Origin: Mycobacterium basiliense
GTDB lineage: Bacteria > Actinomycetota > Actinomycetes > Mycobacteriales > Mycobacteriaceae
Assembly: GCF_900292015.1 (NCBI RefSeq)
Contig: NZ_LR130759.1
Coordinates: 2,666,001 to 2,730,000, forward strand
Length of the DNA: 64,000 nucleotides
Direction: 5' to 3'
Part shown: one piece after another, positions 1-9,206 of the stretch
How the letters are laid out: the number at the start of each line of letters is the position of its first letter
Position numbering within the stretch: position 1 is the stretch's first letter
Notes under the pieces: generated by a model
Databases searched by the model: none
The model's input: the letters and a program-made list of their open reading frames with translations, nothing else
Told to the model about the DNA's origin: nothing
Position numbers and translations under genes: made by a program

Positions 1-11
1 CAGGCGATACA

Positions 12-644
12 TTACAGCGTCGCGGACACGAGCATGACCGCCCCGAAAGCGGCGACGACGACGTTGCCGACAAGGACGGTGAAGCGGCGGGTATAGGCAG
101 TGGCACGACTCCCAAGCAATGCACCGGCCCACACCAGCAACGACTGCCACAGTAACGACGCCAGCCCCACCCCGGCAGTAACGGCGATTGCCGTAGTGGA
201 ATGCAACGAGTGCGCCAGCGTCGCAGCTACGGCGGTGAAGTAGACCAGCGTGGCGGGGTTCATCGCGGTCAGACCAAAAAAGAGCCCGAATCGGCTGCTA
301 CTCAGCGATGGTCGCGAAGGCTCCGTTGGCTGCTCAGACCGACGTAACCCGCACGCTATCCCCACCGCAGCGACGATAAGCAGGAGTACTGCGCCGATGA
401 CCTTGGGCCAGGCACCCAACTGATTGACCGTCGGCGCCGCGACGGTCCCAACAAGAATTGCTGCGGCGCAATACATCACGTCGACACACGACACTGCGAT
501 TGCCGCCGGAATAGCGCGACGAACGCCTTGCTCAACGCCCTCGCGTAGGAGCAGCACGCCGATCGCACCCAATGGCACGGCGACCCCAAGCCCGGCAGCT
601 ATTCCGACCCCTAACGCTGATGCAATCTCCACAACAGTTGTCAT
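12..644 (-). CDS. LysE/RhtB-family amino-acid exporter
   Basis: A 210-residue, strongly hydrophobic protein with about six membrane segments. The N-terminal glycine/proline-rich stretch (AAGLGVAVPLGAIGVLLL) and the central 'GLTAMNPATLVYF' segment are typical of the LysE/RhtB exporters, which expel amino acids or related small molecules across the plasma membrane. The ATG at 644 lies 70 bp from a divergent AsnC/Lrp-type regulator. Exporter plus divergent regulator is a common pairing in this family, so control by an intracellular amino acid is inferred. The substrate cannot be told from sequence. Confidence 0.85.
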   Translation of the reverse strand: MTTVVEIASALGVGIAAGLGVAVPLGAIGVLLLREGVEQGVRRAIPAAIAVSCVDVMYCAAAILVGTVAAPTVNQLGAWPKVIGAVLLLIVAAVGIACGLRRSEQPTEPSRPSLSSSRFGLFFGLTAMNPATLVYFTAVAATLAHSLHSTTAIAVTAGVGLASLLWQSLLVWAGALLGSRATAYTRRFTVLVGNVVVAAFGAVMLVSATL

Positions 645-714
645 AGCTACCCACTGTCGCGCTAGTTTTCCCCGCCGACGACAAATATCTCAGCGCAGCA
701 AGTAGATTCTCGGT

Positions 715-1140
715 ATGGATGCTATCGACAGTGAAATTATCGCCATTTTGGCGACGGACGGCAGAGCATCTTTCAGCGCTCTTGGACGCACCATCGGGCT
801 GAGTACGAACGCTGTCGGAGCCCGGATCCGGAAACTGGAGACGGCCGGCGTCATCATCGGCTACCGCGCAGTTCTTGCCGCAGAAAACGTCCCCGGCGGG
901 GGCATCGAGGCATTCGTGGACGTGCGTCTTCGACCCGATCAGGATGGGCACGAATTCCTCGCGTGGGCGACCAAGGACGCCGCGATCAACGATGCCGTGC
1001 ACGTAACCGGTCCCTATGACTACCTCCTTCACATCCGGGTCCGTGACACCGCGGACCTAGACCGCCTGCTTCGCACGCTCAAAGCCACTGCAGGGGCGGC
1101 TCAAACCCAAACACGCATCGCACTTAGGTCCTCGCGCTAA
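715..1140 (+). CDS. Lrp/AsnC-family transcriptional regulator
   Basis: A 141-residue protein. Residues 1-60 form the AsnC winged helix-turn-helix ('ALGRTIGLSTNAVGARIRKLE', shortened here to its core SALGRTIGLSTNAVGARI), followed by a C-terminal RAM ligand-binding domain ending near residue 135. The length is slightly short but complete for the family. It is transcribed away from the LysE-type exporter, with 70 bp between the two starts, so it probably controls both genes in response to an amino acid. The M. tuberculosis LysE homologue is paired with a LysR-type regulator instead, so the pairing differs here (comparison from memory). Confidence 0.85.
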   Translation: MDAIDSEIIAILATDGRASFSALGRTIGLSTNAVGARIRKLETAGVIIGYRAVLAAENVPGGGIEAFVDVRLRPDQDGHEFLAWATKDAAINDAVHVTGPYDYLLHIRVRDTADLDRLLRTLKATAGAAQTQTRIALRSSR

Positions 1141-1294
1141 CGTCGAGCTACGACAGCCGCCGAAGGTTGACGGTGCCGGCCTGCGGCGCTGGACGCATGG
1201 TGTGTGCCAACAACTCGCCCGGGAAGTCTCACCCCTTGAGAGTCGGTATCGCGACCGGCACCATGATTACGGTCATCGAGTGCGAGGAGCGCCC

Positions 1295-2488
1295 ATGGGC
1301 GGCAAACGCTTACGTCAACTGATCTCAACCGTCGGCGTAGCGGGCTTGGCGGCATGTAGTAACACCACAACGAACCCCACCTCTAACGGCGGCGCTGAGT
1401 CGATATCCGCTGTGCCGCCGGCGATCACCAGCGAGCCATTCGGTCGGGTGGATGGACGCCCGGTCAATCGCTATACGCTGACCAGCGGGCACGGCATGCG
1501 GGTACGAATCCTGAACTACGGTGGCATCATTCAATCGATCGAGGTCCCCGATCGCACCGGGCAGGTCGATAACGTGGTGCTGGGCTTTCCGAACCTGGCC
1601 GGCTACCTGGACAACACCGGATCCGCCAAGACGTATTTCGGTGCGATCATCGGCCGGTACGGTAACCGGATCGCCAAGGGAGCATTTTCTTTGAACGGCG
1701 ACGAGTATCACCTGCCCATCAACAACAACGGCAACAGCCTGCACGGCGGTACCGCCGGATTCGATACCAAGGTGTGGCAGGCCAGTCAGGACAACGGTAA
1801 CAACGGCGTGGCTGTGAAACTCCAATACGTTAGTCCTGCAGGCGAAATGGGGTTTCCTGGGACGCTGACGACGACCGTCACCTACACCCTGGACCAGAAG
1901 AACCGACTGCGCATCGACTACCACGCGACCACCGATGCGCCCACCGTGATCAACCTGACCAATCACAGCTACTTCAACCTGGCGGGAGAGGGCACGCTCG
2001 ACATCTACGACCAGAAGATAACTATCGATGCCGACCATTACACGCCAATCGACCCCACAATGATTCCGACCGGTCAGATCAGCCCGGTGCTGGGCACACC
2101 ATTCGATTTCACCTCACCGACCGCCATCGGCGCGCAAATCACCGCGAATGATCCACAGTTGCTACTGGGCCACGGTTATGACCACAACTGGGTGATCAAC
2201 CGTGGCAACAACACCGGGCTGGTGGAGGCGGCCAGGGCCCAGGATCCGCAGACGGGGCGCACCATGACTGTTTTGACGACCGAACCCGGTGTGCAGTTCT
2301 ACACGTCCAACTTCATCGACGGGACGTTCACGGGGACCAGCGGGCATATCTACCGGCAGGGTGCAGGATTTACGCTGGAGACCCAGCATTACCCGGATTC
2401 GCCGAATCACCCCAACTTCCCGAGCACCATGCTCAACCCGGACCAGACCTACGATTCGACAACGGTTTTTGCCTTCGGCACCGAATAG
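1295..2488 (+). CDS. aldose 1-epimerase (mutarotase), lipoprotein
   Basis: A GalM-family enzyme interconverting alpha and beta anomers of aldoses. The ATG at 1295 is preferred over the upstream TTG/ATG options because GAGGAG lies at 1284-1289 and translation then begins with a lipoprotein signal: MGGKRLRQ, a hydrophobic stretch and the lipobox LAAC at about residue 20. A low-complexity Asn/Thr/Ser linker follows. The family's catalytic residues are visible: His in 'NSLHGG', His in 'NLTNHSYFNLAG' and Glu in 'TTEPGVQFYTSNF'. The enzyme is therefore probably membrane-anchored outside the cell. The neighbours do not suggest a sugar pathway. Confidence 0.88.
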   Translation: MGGKRLRQLISTVGVAGLAACSNTTTNPTSNGGAESISAVPPAITSEPFGRVDGRPVNRYTLTSGHGMRVRILNYGGIIQSIEVPDRTGQVDNVVLGFPNLAGYLDNTGSAKTYFGAIIGRYGNRIAKGAFSLNGDEYHLPINNNGNSLHGGTAGFDTKVWQASQDNGNNGVAVKLQYVSPAGEMGFPGTLTTTVTYTLDQKNRLRIDYHATTDAPTVINLTNHSYFNLAGEGTLDIYDQKITIDADHYTPIDPTMIPTGQISPVLGTPFDFTSPTAIGAQITANDPQLLLGHGYDHNWVINRGNNTGLVEAARAQDPQTGRTMTVLTTEPGVQFYTSNFIDGTFTGTSGHIYRQGAGFTLETQHYPDSPNHPNFPSTMLNPDQTYDSTTVFAFGTE

Positions 2489-2527
2489 GCGCCGGCCAGG
2501 GCGCGACCCATGACCGGAGCCCGGCGT

Positions 2528-3110
2528 TCAAAGCGTTATCAGCGCCCAAAGCCAAGCAGCACCGACGTAGAGCACGACGACCAGGACGGCTCCTCGAATG
2601 GTGATCCGAGTCGGCACACCGGGATTGAGCCAGAAACTGTGAGCCACTCATCGGCGTAGCGACGCGGCCCGGTGAACCGATACAGACTCGTCCACTCGCC
2701 CCCGTCGTGAGCTGGTTGGAGAAGTTCGTAGCCGGTGACGCCGTCGAACGACCGCGCCGCGGCCTCGATGGCCTTTTCCGCGGCGAGTCGCGTAGGCGAC
2801 AACGGTGACCGTGTGGACGGTCGGTCGGCCACCGACCATGGTGTGTTCGTCGGCGGAGCCTGCAGCGGGCGCTCGCCACGTGCGATCAACTCGCGGCGTC
2901 GTTCGGACTGCATCCAACACGACAGGTTCTCGGTGGAATCGAATCGAAAGATGGTCACGCAGTCGTATGGACATTCGGTACCGGGGGAATCGTCTCGGTT
3001 CCGATGAACCCGGGACTCTCGCTGGTTGCGGCGTCTATTTCAGATTGCCAAGCTCGATAGGCCTCGACATGTTCGGGGCGTACCTTACGCACCACCACCG
3101 CGGTTGCGAC
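2528..3110 (-). pseudogene. decayed ABM-superfamily membrane protein (antibiotic biosynthesis monooxygenase type)
   Basis: Pieces of one two-domain ABM protein are spread over several frames. In order on the minus strand: 'VATAVVVRKVRPEHVEAYR' (from 3110), then after a one-base shift near 2960 'VTIFRFDSTENLSCWMQSE', then 'MVGGRPTVHTVTVVAYATR' in a third frame near 2850, then 'FDGVTGYELLQPAHDGGEW' back in the second frame, and finally a membrane segment 'ITIRGAVLVVVLYVGAAWLW' in another frame, stopping at 2528. Intact relatives have two ABM repeats followed by C-terminal membrane helices. At least three frameshifts are needed to join the parts, so no functional product is expected. The 5' end is fused to a RidA remnant. 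Confidence 0.75.
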
Positions 3111-3280
3111 ACGTTTCGGGTCTGGGCCTCGATCCCCGCAGGGAGCGGCTTTGTGTGGTCGTTGGGGTAGTTGGGCATCTGACCGGTGATCCATAACCAG
3201 CCGTCGCTTTCGACAGCATGGCTATACGGTGCACACGCGTCGGGCGCGCTGTCGAACACCATGAATGGGGGCGTACCCAT
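3110..3280 (-). pseudogene. truncated RidA/YjgF-family gene (5' part only)
   Basis: From the ATG at 3280 the minus strand encodes 57 residues resembling the start of RidA-type enamine/imine deaminases (APYSHAVESDGWLWITGQMP). At about 3110 the similarity stops inside what should be the first helix of the domain, and the following DNA is the decayed ABM gene in a different frame. The frame itself runs on to 3035 with unrelated residues. A deletion that removed the 3' half of this gene and the start of the ABM gene explains the join. The truncated product lacks most of the RidA fold. Confidence 0.7.
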
Positions 3281-3441
3281 AGCCTTGCCTCCGCTGCGTT
3301 GTTGACAGGTGTGCAATTCTCGTGGGACCGCGCCGGCCTGGCCCGTCAGCCTGATCCAGCTTCTCGAATTGCCGGGAGCCCGGCAAGGATCTCCTCGGGT
3401 GGCTTGGTACCTCAAGGCGCACCCCGCCCACCCGTGCTGGA

Positions 3442-3981
3442 CTAGGTGATTGGCGTCGGCGGGCGGTCCTGCTCACTGGGAGCCAGATCGAGTTGCATCC
3501 ACGCCACGTCGTGCCAACGGTGGTGTTTCCAACCGACGCGGCGGTAGAGGCCCGTGTCCTGAAAGCCGAAGGATCGATGAAGCGCGTTGCTGGCTTCGTT
3601 GGGTTGGGTGATGCCGGCGAAGGCGCGGCGGTAGCCGCGCTCGGTGAGTCGGTGCAGCAGTTGTGCGTAGAGTTTGCGCCCGCCGCCGGTGCCACGGTGA
3701 GTGTTGGCGACGTAGATGCTGGTTTCGGTCGACCATTGGTAGGCGGCTCGCGGATTGAATATGTGCGCGTAGGCATAGCCGATGACCTGATCGGCGACCT
3801 CGAGGACGAGCCACTCGTGGGACTCGCGGGCCGAGGCAATACGCGCTGCCATCTGGGACACGCTCGGAACTTCGGTTTCGAAGCTGATTGCCGTGTCCTC
3901 CACGTAGGGGCGGTATATCGCAATACACGCGGCGGCATCATCCGGAGTCGCCGAACGCACCATGCTGGGGCCTGCTGTCAT
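3442..3981 (-). CDS. GNAT acetyltransferase, phosphinothricin acetyltransferase-like
   Basis: About 179 residues from the ATG at 3981; an in-frame GTG at 4008 is the alternative start. The protein begins 'VRSATPDDAAACIAIYRPYV', and carries 'STETSIYVANTHRGTGGGRKL', here read as the acetyl-CoA loop (R-G-T-G-G-G-R), and the C-terminal 'GFQDTGLYRRVGWKHHRWHD' typical of the Pat/Bar group. These N-acetylate phosphinothricin, methionine sulfoximine or related amino acids. The natural substrate here is unknown. It lies downstream of the exported peptidase-like gene and upstream of the ABM/RidA wreckage. Confidence 0.85.
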   Translation of the reverse strand: MTAGPSMVRSATPDDAAACIAIYRPYVEDTAISFETEVPSVSQMAARIASARESHEWLVLEVADQVIGYAYAHIFNPRAAYQWSTETSIYVANTHRGTGGGRKLYAQLLHRLTERGYRRAFAGITQPNEASNALHRSFGFQDTGLYRRVGWKHHRWHDVAWMQLDLAPSEQDRPPTPIT

Positions 3982-4063
3982 GCCTGTAGTGTTCCATTTT
4001 TCCGGCACCGGATGGTTAATGCGGTCTCCGAAAGTGATGGTGGGTCGCCGAGCGACGCCGGGG

Positions 4064-4771
4064 TCACTGCGACGGTGCGGGATTCATCGATCCGATGAAA
4101 TATGTTTCTTTCCCGGTCGGATAACCACCGCCGTTGGTGGCGATATGAACGTGGTCGTAGTGGTTGAGGGTTTCCGAGCCGTAGTCGGCGGTCCAGCTCG
4201 GCGCACCAATGCCCGGGTACAACTTCTGTCGCCAGATCACATGCAGCACACCCCATCGCTTCGCATTCGCCAAGGCATACCCGGCGATTTGGTTGCCGAG
4301 TGCGATCCCTTCAAGGGTGTGAAAGTTCGGGATCATCACGTCGATGGCCAGCCCATTGGGGTGCCACGGCAGCGCATCCTGGCGATAGCCGCCGATCGTG
4401 GTGATTTCGGGAAACAGCACGCTGATCGCGCGGGCGGCCCAGATGGTCTTGACCTGCAGCCCGTTCTCCGGTGCGATGCCGGCGGGCAGCGCGACTTGGA
4501 ATTGCTGGGCCGTCACCGGGGTGTCGGCCACCGCTGCCGCCAAGGCCTGCAGGGACTGCGCCTCGGCCGGACTGGCCACCTGCGGGGTGTTGGGCGGTGC
4601 CGGTGCGGCCACCACGGGGCCCGGCGTCGGCGACGGCGACGGGGTCGGGGTGCAACATCGATGCTCGGCGTTTTGGGCGTAGAACATGCCGCCGGCCACC
4701 ACCAGCGAGGTCACGATTGCCAACCAGCGGCCTCGGCCGTTGGCTAACAACTTTGTACCCACGGACAGCAC
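4064..4771 (-). CDS. conserved exported protein with DD-peptidase-like C-terminal domain
   Basis: The protein has an N-terminal membrane anchor (WLAIVTSLVVAGGMFYAQ), a Cys-Cys pair, a Pro/Ser/Thr linker, an Ala-rich region and a C-terminal domain of about 120 residues. That domain contains 'HPNGLAIDVMIP' and 'NHYDHVHIA', a metal-binding D-x and H-x-H layout like D-Ala-D-Ala carboxypeptidase/phage endolysin C-terminal domains. It resembles M. tuberculosis exported proteins such as Rv0320 (from memory). The start is uncertain: the open frame reaches a TTG at 4822, but the GTG at 4771 leaves a normal signal-anchor. A role in cell-wall hydrolysis is inferred only. Confidence 0.65.
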   Translation of the reverse strand: MLSVGTKLLANGRGRWLAIVTSLVVAGGMFYAQNAEHRCCTPTPSPSPTPGPVVAAPAPPNTPQVASPAEAQSLQALAAAVADTPVTAQQFQVALPAGIAPENGLQVKTIWAARAISVLFPEITTIGGYRQDALPWHPNGLAIDVMIPNFHTLEGIALGNQIAGYALANAKRWGVLHVIWRQKLYPGIGAPSWTADYGSETLNHYDHVHIATNGGGYPTGKETYFIGSMNPAPSQ

Positions 4772-4864
4772 TCTAGTGTCGAATGCGACAGAAGTGGCGA
4801 TCTTGGCGGCACATTCCGCCAACGGCTGTCGGGCGCCACGGGTGAACGTTATCCCAGCTACCGG

Positions 4865-5896
4865 CTAGCGGGCCGAAATGCGTTGTGCGACCTCACCATA
4901 TCGCGCAAAGCGCTGCGGGTCGCCGATCGCGTTGTACAACACGATGCGCGTCGCGCTTCCTTCGTACTTGGCCAGCAGCGCGTCTGCCAAGCCGTCCCAG
5001 GTCGCCTCGGTGGCGAAGGCGGCAATGTGCTCGTCGGTGATCTGGGCCGTCATGCCCGTGAAGTCGCCCGCCTTCTGCTTCTCGCGGATCCGGGCGGTTG
5101 TCCCCTCGAACCCTGCCTCGTCCATGATGAACGCGTAGTTGGGTGTGCTGCCGTAGAAGCTGAGGCTGGCCCGCACGTACTCACGCTCGTTGCGGCGCTC
5201 TTCTTCGCTGTCGCCCACGATCGTCATGACCGGCACGATCACCGCCACCTCGGATGGTGAGCGTCCCGACTTGGTCGCCCCCGCTGCGACATTCGGCGCG
5301 ACATGGCGGGCAAGATATCCCGGCTCGCCGAGCGGATGGATGTGCACCCCGTCGGCAACTTCGCCCGCCATGCGCAGCATCCACGGGTTGACCGCGGCGA
5401 TGTCGACTTTGGGATCGGGGGCCTCGATCGGGCCCGGGTTCCACTGCGGAGTAATGAAGTCCAGGTCATAAAACGCGCCGTGGTAGTCGAGAGTCCCGGT
5501 TCGAAACGCGGCGAAGCACGCCTTTACGGCCAGCACGTAGTCACGCAACCGTGGACCGGGACGACTAAAGGCCGCCCCGTAGCGCTGTTCGACATGCTTG
5601 CGCACCTGCGTTCCGAGGCCCAGGCGGAAGTTGCCGTTGGTGGCCTCTTGCAGTTCCCACGTCGTGGCTGCGGTGACAAACGGGCTGCGCGGAAAGGCGA
5701 CCGCAACACCGGTCGAAAGCTGCAGACCGGGCGCTACCTGAGCGGCCACGGCGGCGCTGAGATAGGCGGTGCGACCCGTCTCGGTGAACAGCAGACCGTC
5801 GAACCCCGAGGCCTGGGTGAGCTTGGCGACCTCGCCGACCTGCGCGAGCGGCTGGGGAATAGTCATGACATCGACCTGCACGGTCGAACGGTACAT
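4865..5896 (-). CDS. F420-dependent LLM-class oxidoreductase (TIGR03617-type)
   Basis: A 343-residue luciferase-like monooxygenase fold protein. Features are the N-terminal 'VDVMTIPQPLAQVGEVA', 'SGFDGLLFTETGRTAYLS', 'GNFRLGLGTQVRKHVEQRYG' and the late 'GDSEEERRNEREYVRASLSF'. This group of actinobacterial enzymes is presumed to use cofactor F420. The substrate is unknown. The ATG at 5896 is used; a GTG five codons later is possible. It follows glycogen phosphorylase on the same strand with only 27 bp between them, so the two may be co-transcribed, without an obvious metabolic link. Confidence 0.85.
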   Translation of the reverse strand: MYRSTVQVDVMTIPQPLAQVGEVAKLTQASGFDGLLFTETGRTAYLSAAVAAQVAPGLQLSTGVAVAFPRSPFVTAATTWELQEATNGNFRLGLGTQVRKHVEQRYGAAFSRPGPRLRDYVLAVKACFAAFRTGTLDYHGAFYDLDFITPQWNPGPIEAPDPKVDIAAVNPWMLRMAGEVADGVHIHPLGEPGYLARHVAPNVAAGATKSGRSPSEVAVIVPVMTIVGDSEEERRNEREYVRASLSFYGSTPNYAFIMDEAGFEGTTARIREKQKAGDFTGMTAQITDEHIAAFATEATWDGLADALLAKYEGSATRIVLYNAIGDPQRFARYGEVAQRISAR

Positions 5897-5923
5897 CGCC
5901 GCGGCGGCGCCGCCTATCGGCAG

Positions 5924-8452
5924 TCAAGCAGAAATCGTGACCGGCGCGATGTTCCAGATGTCGTCGCAGTATTCGGCGATCGCGCGGTCCGAGGAGAACT
6001 TGCCGCTGTGCGCGGTGTTGAGGATCGACTTGCGGGTCCAGGCTTCGGTGCTTTGCCAGCTGGTGTTGACCTGCTGCTGCGCGTGCAGGTAGTCGGCATA
6101 GTCAGCGATGACCAGAAATGGATCGCGGTCGGTCAAATTGGCGATCAGCGGAGCAAACAACCCGGTGTCGCCGGGTGCGAACCGGCCCCCGCCGATCAGC
6201 TCGAGAACCGCTGCCAGCTCGTCGTTTTTCGCGATGAAACTGCTCGGCCGATACCCCTGATTGAGCACACGGTGCACCTCCTCAACGGTGAGCCCGAACA
6301 GGAAGAAATTCTCCGCTCCGACCTGCTCGCGCATCTCGACATTGGCCCCGTCGAGGGTTCCGATGGTCAGCGCGCCGTTCATCATGAATTTCATGTTCCC
6401 GGTACCGGAGGCTTCTTTGCCCGCCGTCGAGATCTGCTCGGAGAGATCGGCTGCTGGATAGATCAATTGCGCGTTTTGCACGTTGAAGTTCGGGATGAAC
6501 GCGACCCGCATGCGGTCGTTGACGTCCGGGTCGGCGTTGATTGTTTCCGCGACGGCGTTGATCAGTTTGATGATGAGTTTGGCCATCTGGTAGCCGGGTG
6601 CCGCCTTGCCGCCGAAAATATAGGCGCGCGGTGCGATTTCGAGATCCGGCTGGCGTTTGAGCCGAAGGTAGGCGGTGACGATGTGCAGCACGTTGAGGTG
6701 CTGGCGTTTGTACTCGTGTATGCGTTTGGCTTGGATGTCGAAGAGCCAGTCCGGATCCAGGGCGATACCGGTGTGGCCGCGCACATAGTCCGACAGTCGC
6801 GCCTTGTTCTGCCGCTTGATGGCTCGCCAGCGTTGTTGCAACCCCGGGTCATCGGCCAGGGGTGCCAGTTCGCTCAGTCGCGCCAAATCGGTCAACCATC
6901 CGGGGTCGAGAGCCTCGTCGAGCAAACCGCGCAGGCCGGGATTGGCCAGGGCGACGAAGCGGCGCGGCGTCACCCCGTTGGTCTTGTTGCTGAACCGCTC
7001 CGGCCACATCTCGTAGAAGTCTTTGAGCACAGTAGTTTTCAGCAGCTCCGAGTGTAGGGCCGCGACGCCGTTGATGGCATGGCTGCCGACGGTGGCCAGA
7101 TGGGCCATGCGGATGCTGCGGTCGCCGTCCTCACTGATCAGCGACATCCGTTGGGCTCGCTGCTCGTCGCCGGGGAAGCGGGCGCGTACCTCGTCGAGGA
7201 AACGGCGGTTGATCTCGTAGATGATTTCCAAATGCCGGGGTAGGAACCGCGCGAACATGGATAGCGGCCAGGTTTCCAGCGCTTCGGGCAGCAGCGTGTG
7301 GTTGGTATAGCCAAGCGTCGCCACCGTGATCCGCCACGCCTCGTCCCAGCCTAGGTCGCGTTCGTCGACCAGCAGCCGCATGAGTTCGGCGACGGCGATG
7401 GATGGGTGGGTGTCGTTGAGTTGGATCGCCACCCGATTCGGGAGTTCCCGCACAGGCAGACGGGCGAAATCCTCGAGCAGGCGCAGGATGTCCTGCAGCG
7501 AGCAGGACACGAAGAAATACTGCTGCGCCAGCCGGAGTTGCTTGCCGATCTCGGGCTCGTCGTTGGGGTAGAGCACCTTGGTCAGGGTCTCCGACACCAC
7601 CTGGTCGTCCACCGCCCGGTAGTACTCGCCGGCGTTGAAGGCCTCCAGGGCCAGCGACTGGATGGCCCGCGCACTCCATAGCGTCAGCGTGTTGCAGGTG
7701 TTCACACCGTAGCCCTGGATCGGGGTGCCGTAGTACACCCCTTTGGCGGAGCGCTGCGGAATCCACCGCACCCGGTACCAACCCCGCTCGTCGACATACG
7801 ACTCGGTGTGGCCACCCCAGCCGACCCGATAGTTCAATTCGGGCTTGGCGATCTCCCAGGGATTCCCGTCGGCCAGCCAGTTGTCGGTCTTCTCCAGCTG
7901 CCAGCCGTCGCGGATTTCCTGGTCGAAGATGCCGAACTCGTAGCGGATGCCATAGCCGATGGCGGGTCGCTGCAGGGTGGCCAGCGAATCTAGATAGCAG
8001 GCGGCCAACCGGCCCAGACCGCCATTGCCCAAACCCGGCTCCTCCTCACACGACAGCACCTCGTCGAGGTCTTGACCCAGAGCGCCCAGCGCGGTGCGGG
8101 CCTGCTCCTCGATCTGCAGGTTGAGCAAGTTGTTGCCCAGGTGCGGGCCCAGCAGGAACTCTGCCGACAAATAGCAGGCCACCTTGCGGGAAAGATCGAG
8201 ATAGGTCTGGGTGGTCTGCATCCACCGCTGTTGCATGCGGTCACGCACGGCGAGGGCCAGCGCGCGATAGTAGTGCTTCGGCTCCAGCAGGGCCGCCGGA
8301 CGGCCGAGCGTGTAGCGCAGGTGGTCCTCGATCGCCTGGCGCAGGGCCTCAGAGCTCATGCCGGTGCGGACGTCCTCGACGCTGGCTGGTGTCGCGTCGA
8401 CGGCCGAAGTCGCAGCGGGTGATTGGGCCGAATTCTGAATGACATCGCTCAT
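5924..8452 (-). CDS. glgP: glycogen phosphorylase
   Basis: An 842-residue GT35 enzyme that releases glucose 1-phosphate from glycogen or maltodextrin. The catalytic core is intact, including 'GNGGLGRLAACYLDSLAT' near residue 140 and the pyridoxal-phosphate signature 'EASGTGNMKFMMNGALTIG' near residue 687, with the PLP lysine in NMK. The length fits the bacterial family. The first 30 residues are a poorly conserved Ala/Ser/Thr-rich tail. The gene is downstream of nothing related: other glycogen genes (glgE, glgB, treX) are not in the window. A 214-bp gap separates it from the sigma-factor gene and no promoter was recognised there. Confidence 0.95.
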   Translation of the reverse strand: MSDVIQNSAQSPAATSAVDATPASVEDVRTGMSSEALRQAIEDHLRYTLGRPAALLEPKHYYRALALAVRDRMQQRWMQTTQTYLDLSRKVACYLSAEFLLGPHLGNNLLNLQIEEQARTALGALGQDLDEVLSCEEEPGLGNGGLGRLAACYLDSLATLQRPAIGYGIRYEFGIFDQEIRDGWQLEKTDNWLADGNPWEIAKPELNYRVGWGGHTESYVDERGWYRVRWIPQRSAKGVYYGTPIQGYGVNTCNTLTLWSARAIQSLALEAFNAGEYYRAVDDQVVSETLTKVLYPNDEPEIGKQLRLAQQYFFVSCSLQDILRLLEDFARLPVRELPNRVAIQLNDTHPSIAVAELMRLLVDERDLGWDEAWRITVATLGYTNHTLLPEALETWPLSMFARFLPRHLEIIYEINRRFLDEVRARFPGDEQRAQRMSLISEDGDRSIRMAHLATVGSHAINGVAALHSELLKTTVLKDFYEMWPERFSNKTNGVTPRRFVALANPGLRGLLDEALDPGWLTDLARLSELAPLADDPGLQQRWRAIKRQNKARLSDYVRGHTGIALDPDWLFDIQAKRIHEYKRQHLNVLHIVTAYLRLKRQPDLEIAPRAYIFGGKAAPGYQMAKLIIKLINAVAETINADPDVNDRMRVAFIPNFNVQNAQLIYPAADLSEQISTAGKEASGTGNMKFMMNGALTIGTLDGANVEMREQVGAENFFLFGLTVEEVHRVLNQGYRPSSFIAKNDELAAVLELIGGGRFAPGDTGLFAPLIANLTDRDPFLVIADYADYLHAQQQVNTSWQSTEAWTRKSILNTAHSGKFSSDRAIAEYCDDIWNIAPVTISA

Positions 8453-8666
8453 GTTCGCGCTTCTCCACCTGTGTCCGGGCGCCTGGTGGGTGCGAGTATG
8501 GCATCGCAGATCGATAGGCGGGTGCAGAATTGCAAGTCGGCGAGGTTAACGGCACAAGACGAGGGCTAGAGACCCCGCAAGCGCCGTGCTCAATCCGATG
8601 GCATCGCCAACGCTGTGGATGGCGAAATGACGACGCCACAATCCATTTCGAAGTAGCGCCGCGTGC

Positions 8667-9206
8667 CTAGCTCACCTGGTCGTCGCGGTGCTGCGCGTTA
8701 AGCAGATCAATGCGGGCGTGCGCGACGCGGGAGCGGATGGTGCCAACCGGGCAGCCGCAGACCTCGGCCGCCTCCGTATAGGACAGCCCGATCACCTGGG
8801 TCAGGACCAACGCGTGCCGACGATCGAGGGCTAGCCCGTCGAGCAGCAACCGCACCGCGATGATGTCGGCCAGCTCTTGTGGCGCGCCGGCAACCCACTC
8901 GAGATCGTGCGCAGAGCGGGCATGGATTTGGGCGTGGCGGAGTTGATCGACGACGACCCGGTGGGCGAGGCACAGTAGCCAGATGCGCGCGCTGGCGCGG
9001 CCGGTGAACCGGGGCAACGATCCCGATGCGCGCCGGAAAGTCTCCTGAGTGAGATCATCGGCGGTGCCTGGGCTGCCCAGCAACGCGACGGTCCGCCAGA
9101 CGTCACGCTCGGTTGCCCGGATGAGCCGTTGACGCGCGGCGCCGTCGCCGCGTGCGGCGGCCAGGGCTAGCCGGGTGACCGCGTCGTCATCGCAGCGCTC
9201 ACCCAC
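8667..9206 (-). CDS. ECF-type RNA polymerase sigma factor, SigC-like
   Basis: A 179-residue sigma factor with region 2 ('GTADDLTQETFRRASGSLPR', 'ARIWLLCLAHRVVVDQLRH') and region 4 ('LSYTEAAEVCGCPVGTIRSR'). The region 4 text is nearly that of M. tuberculosis SigC (Rv2069), as is the overall size and lack of extra domains. It is probably a SigC orthologue or close paralogue. SigC has been linked to copper acquisition in M. tuberculosis. Here the gene is divergent (166 bp) from a copper-type P-ATPase operon that ends against a membrane anti-sigma candidate, which strengthens that link. The GTG at 9206 is the longest start; a downstream GTG at 9179 is possible. Confidence 0.88.
   Translation of the reverse strand: MGERCDDDAVTRLALAAARGDGAARQRLIRATERDVWRTVALLGSPGTADDLTQETFRRASGSLPRFTGRASARIWLLCLAHRVVVDQLRHAQIHARSAHDLEWVAGAPQELADIIAVRLLLDGLALDRRHALVLTQVIGLSYTEAAEVCGCPVGTIRSRVAHARIDLLNAQHRDDQVS

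Noticed and set aside
5303..7057. Long plus-strand open frame (584 codons) antisense to the F420 oxidoreductase and glgP
   Set aside because: It lies wholly opposite two well-supported genes; its protein has no domain pattern and an Arg/Val/Gly bias expected from the reverse strand of high-GC coding DNA.
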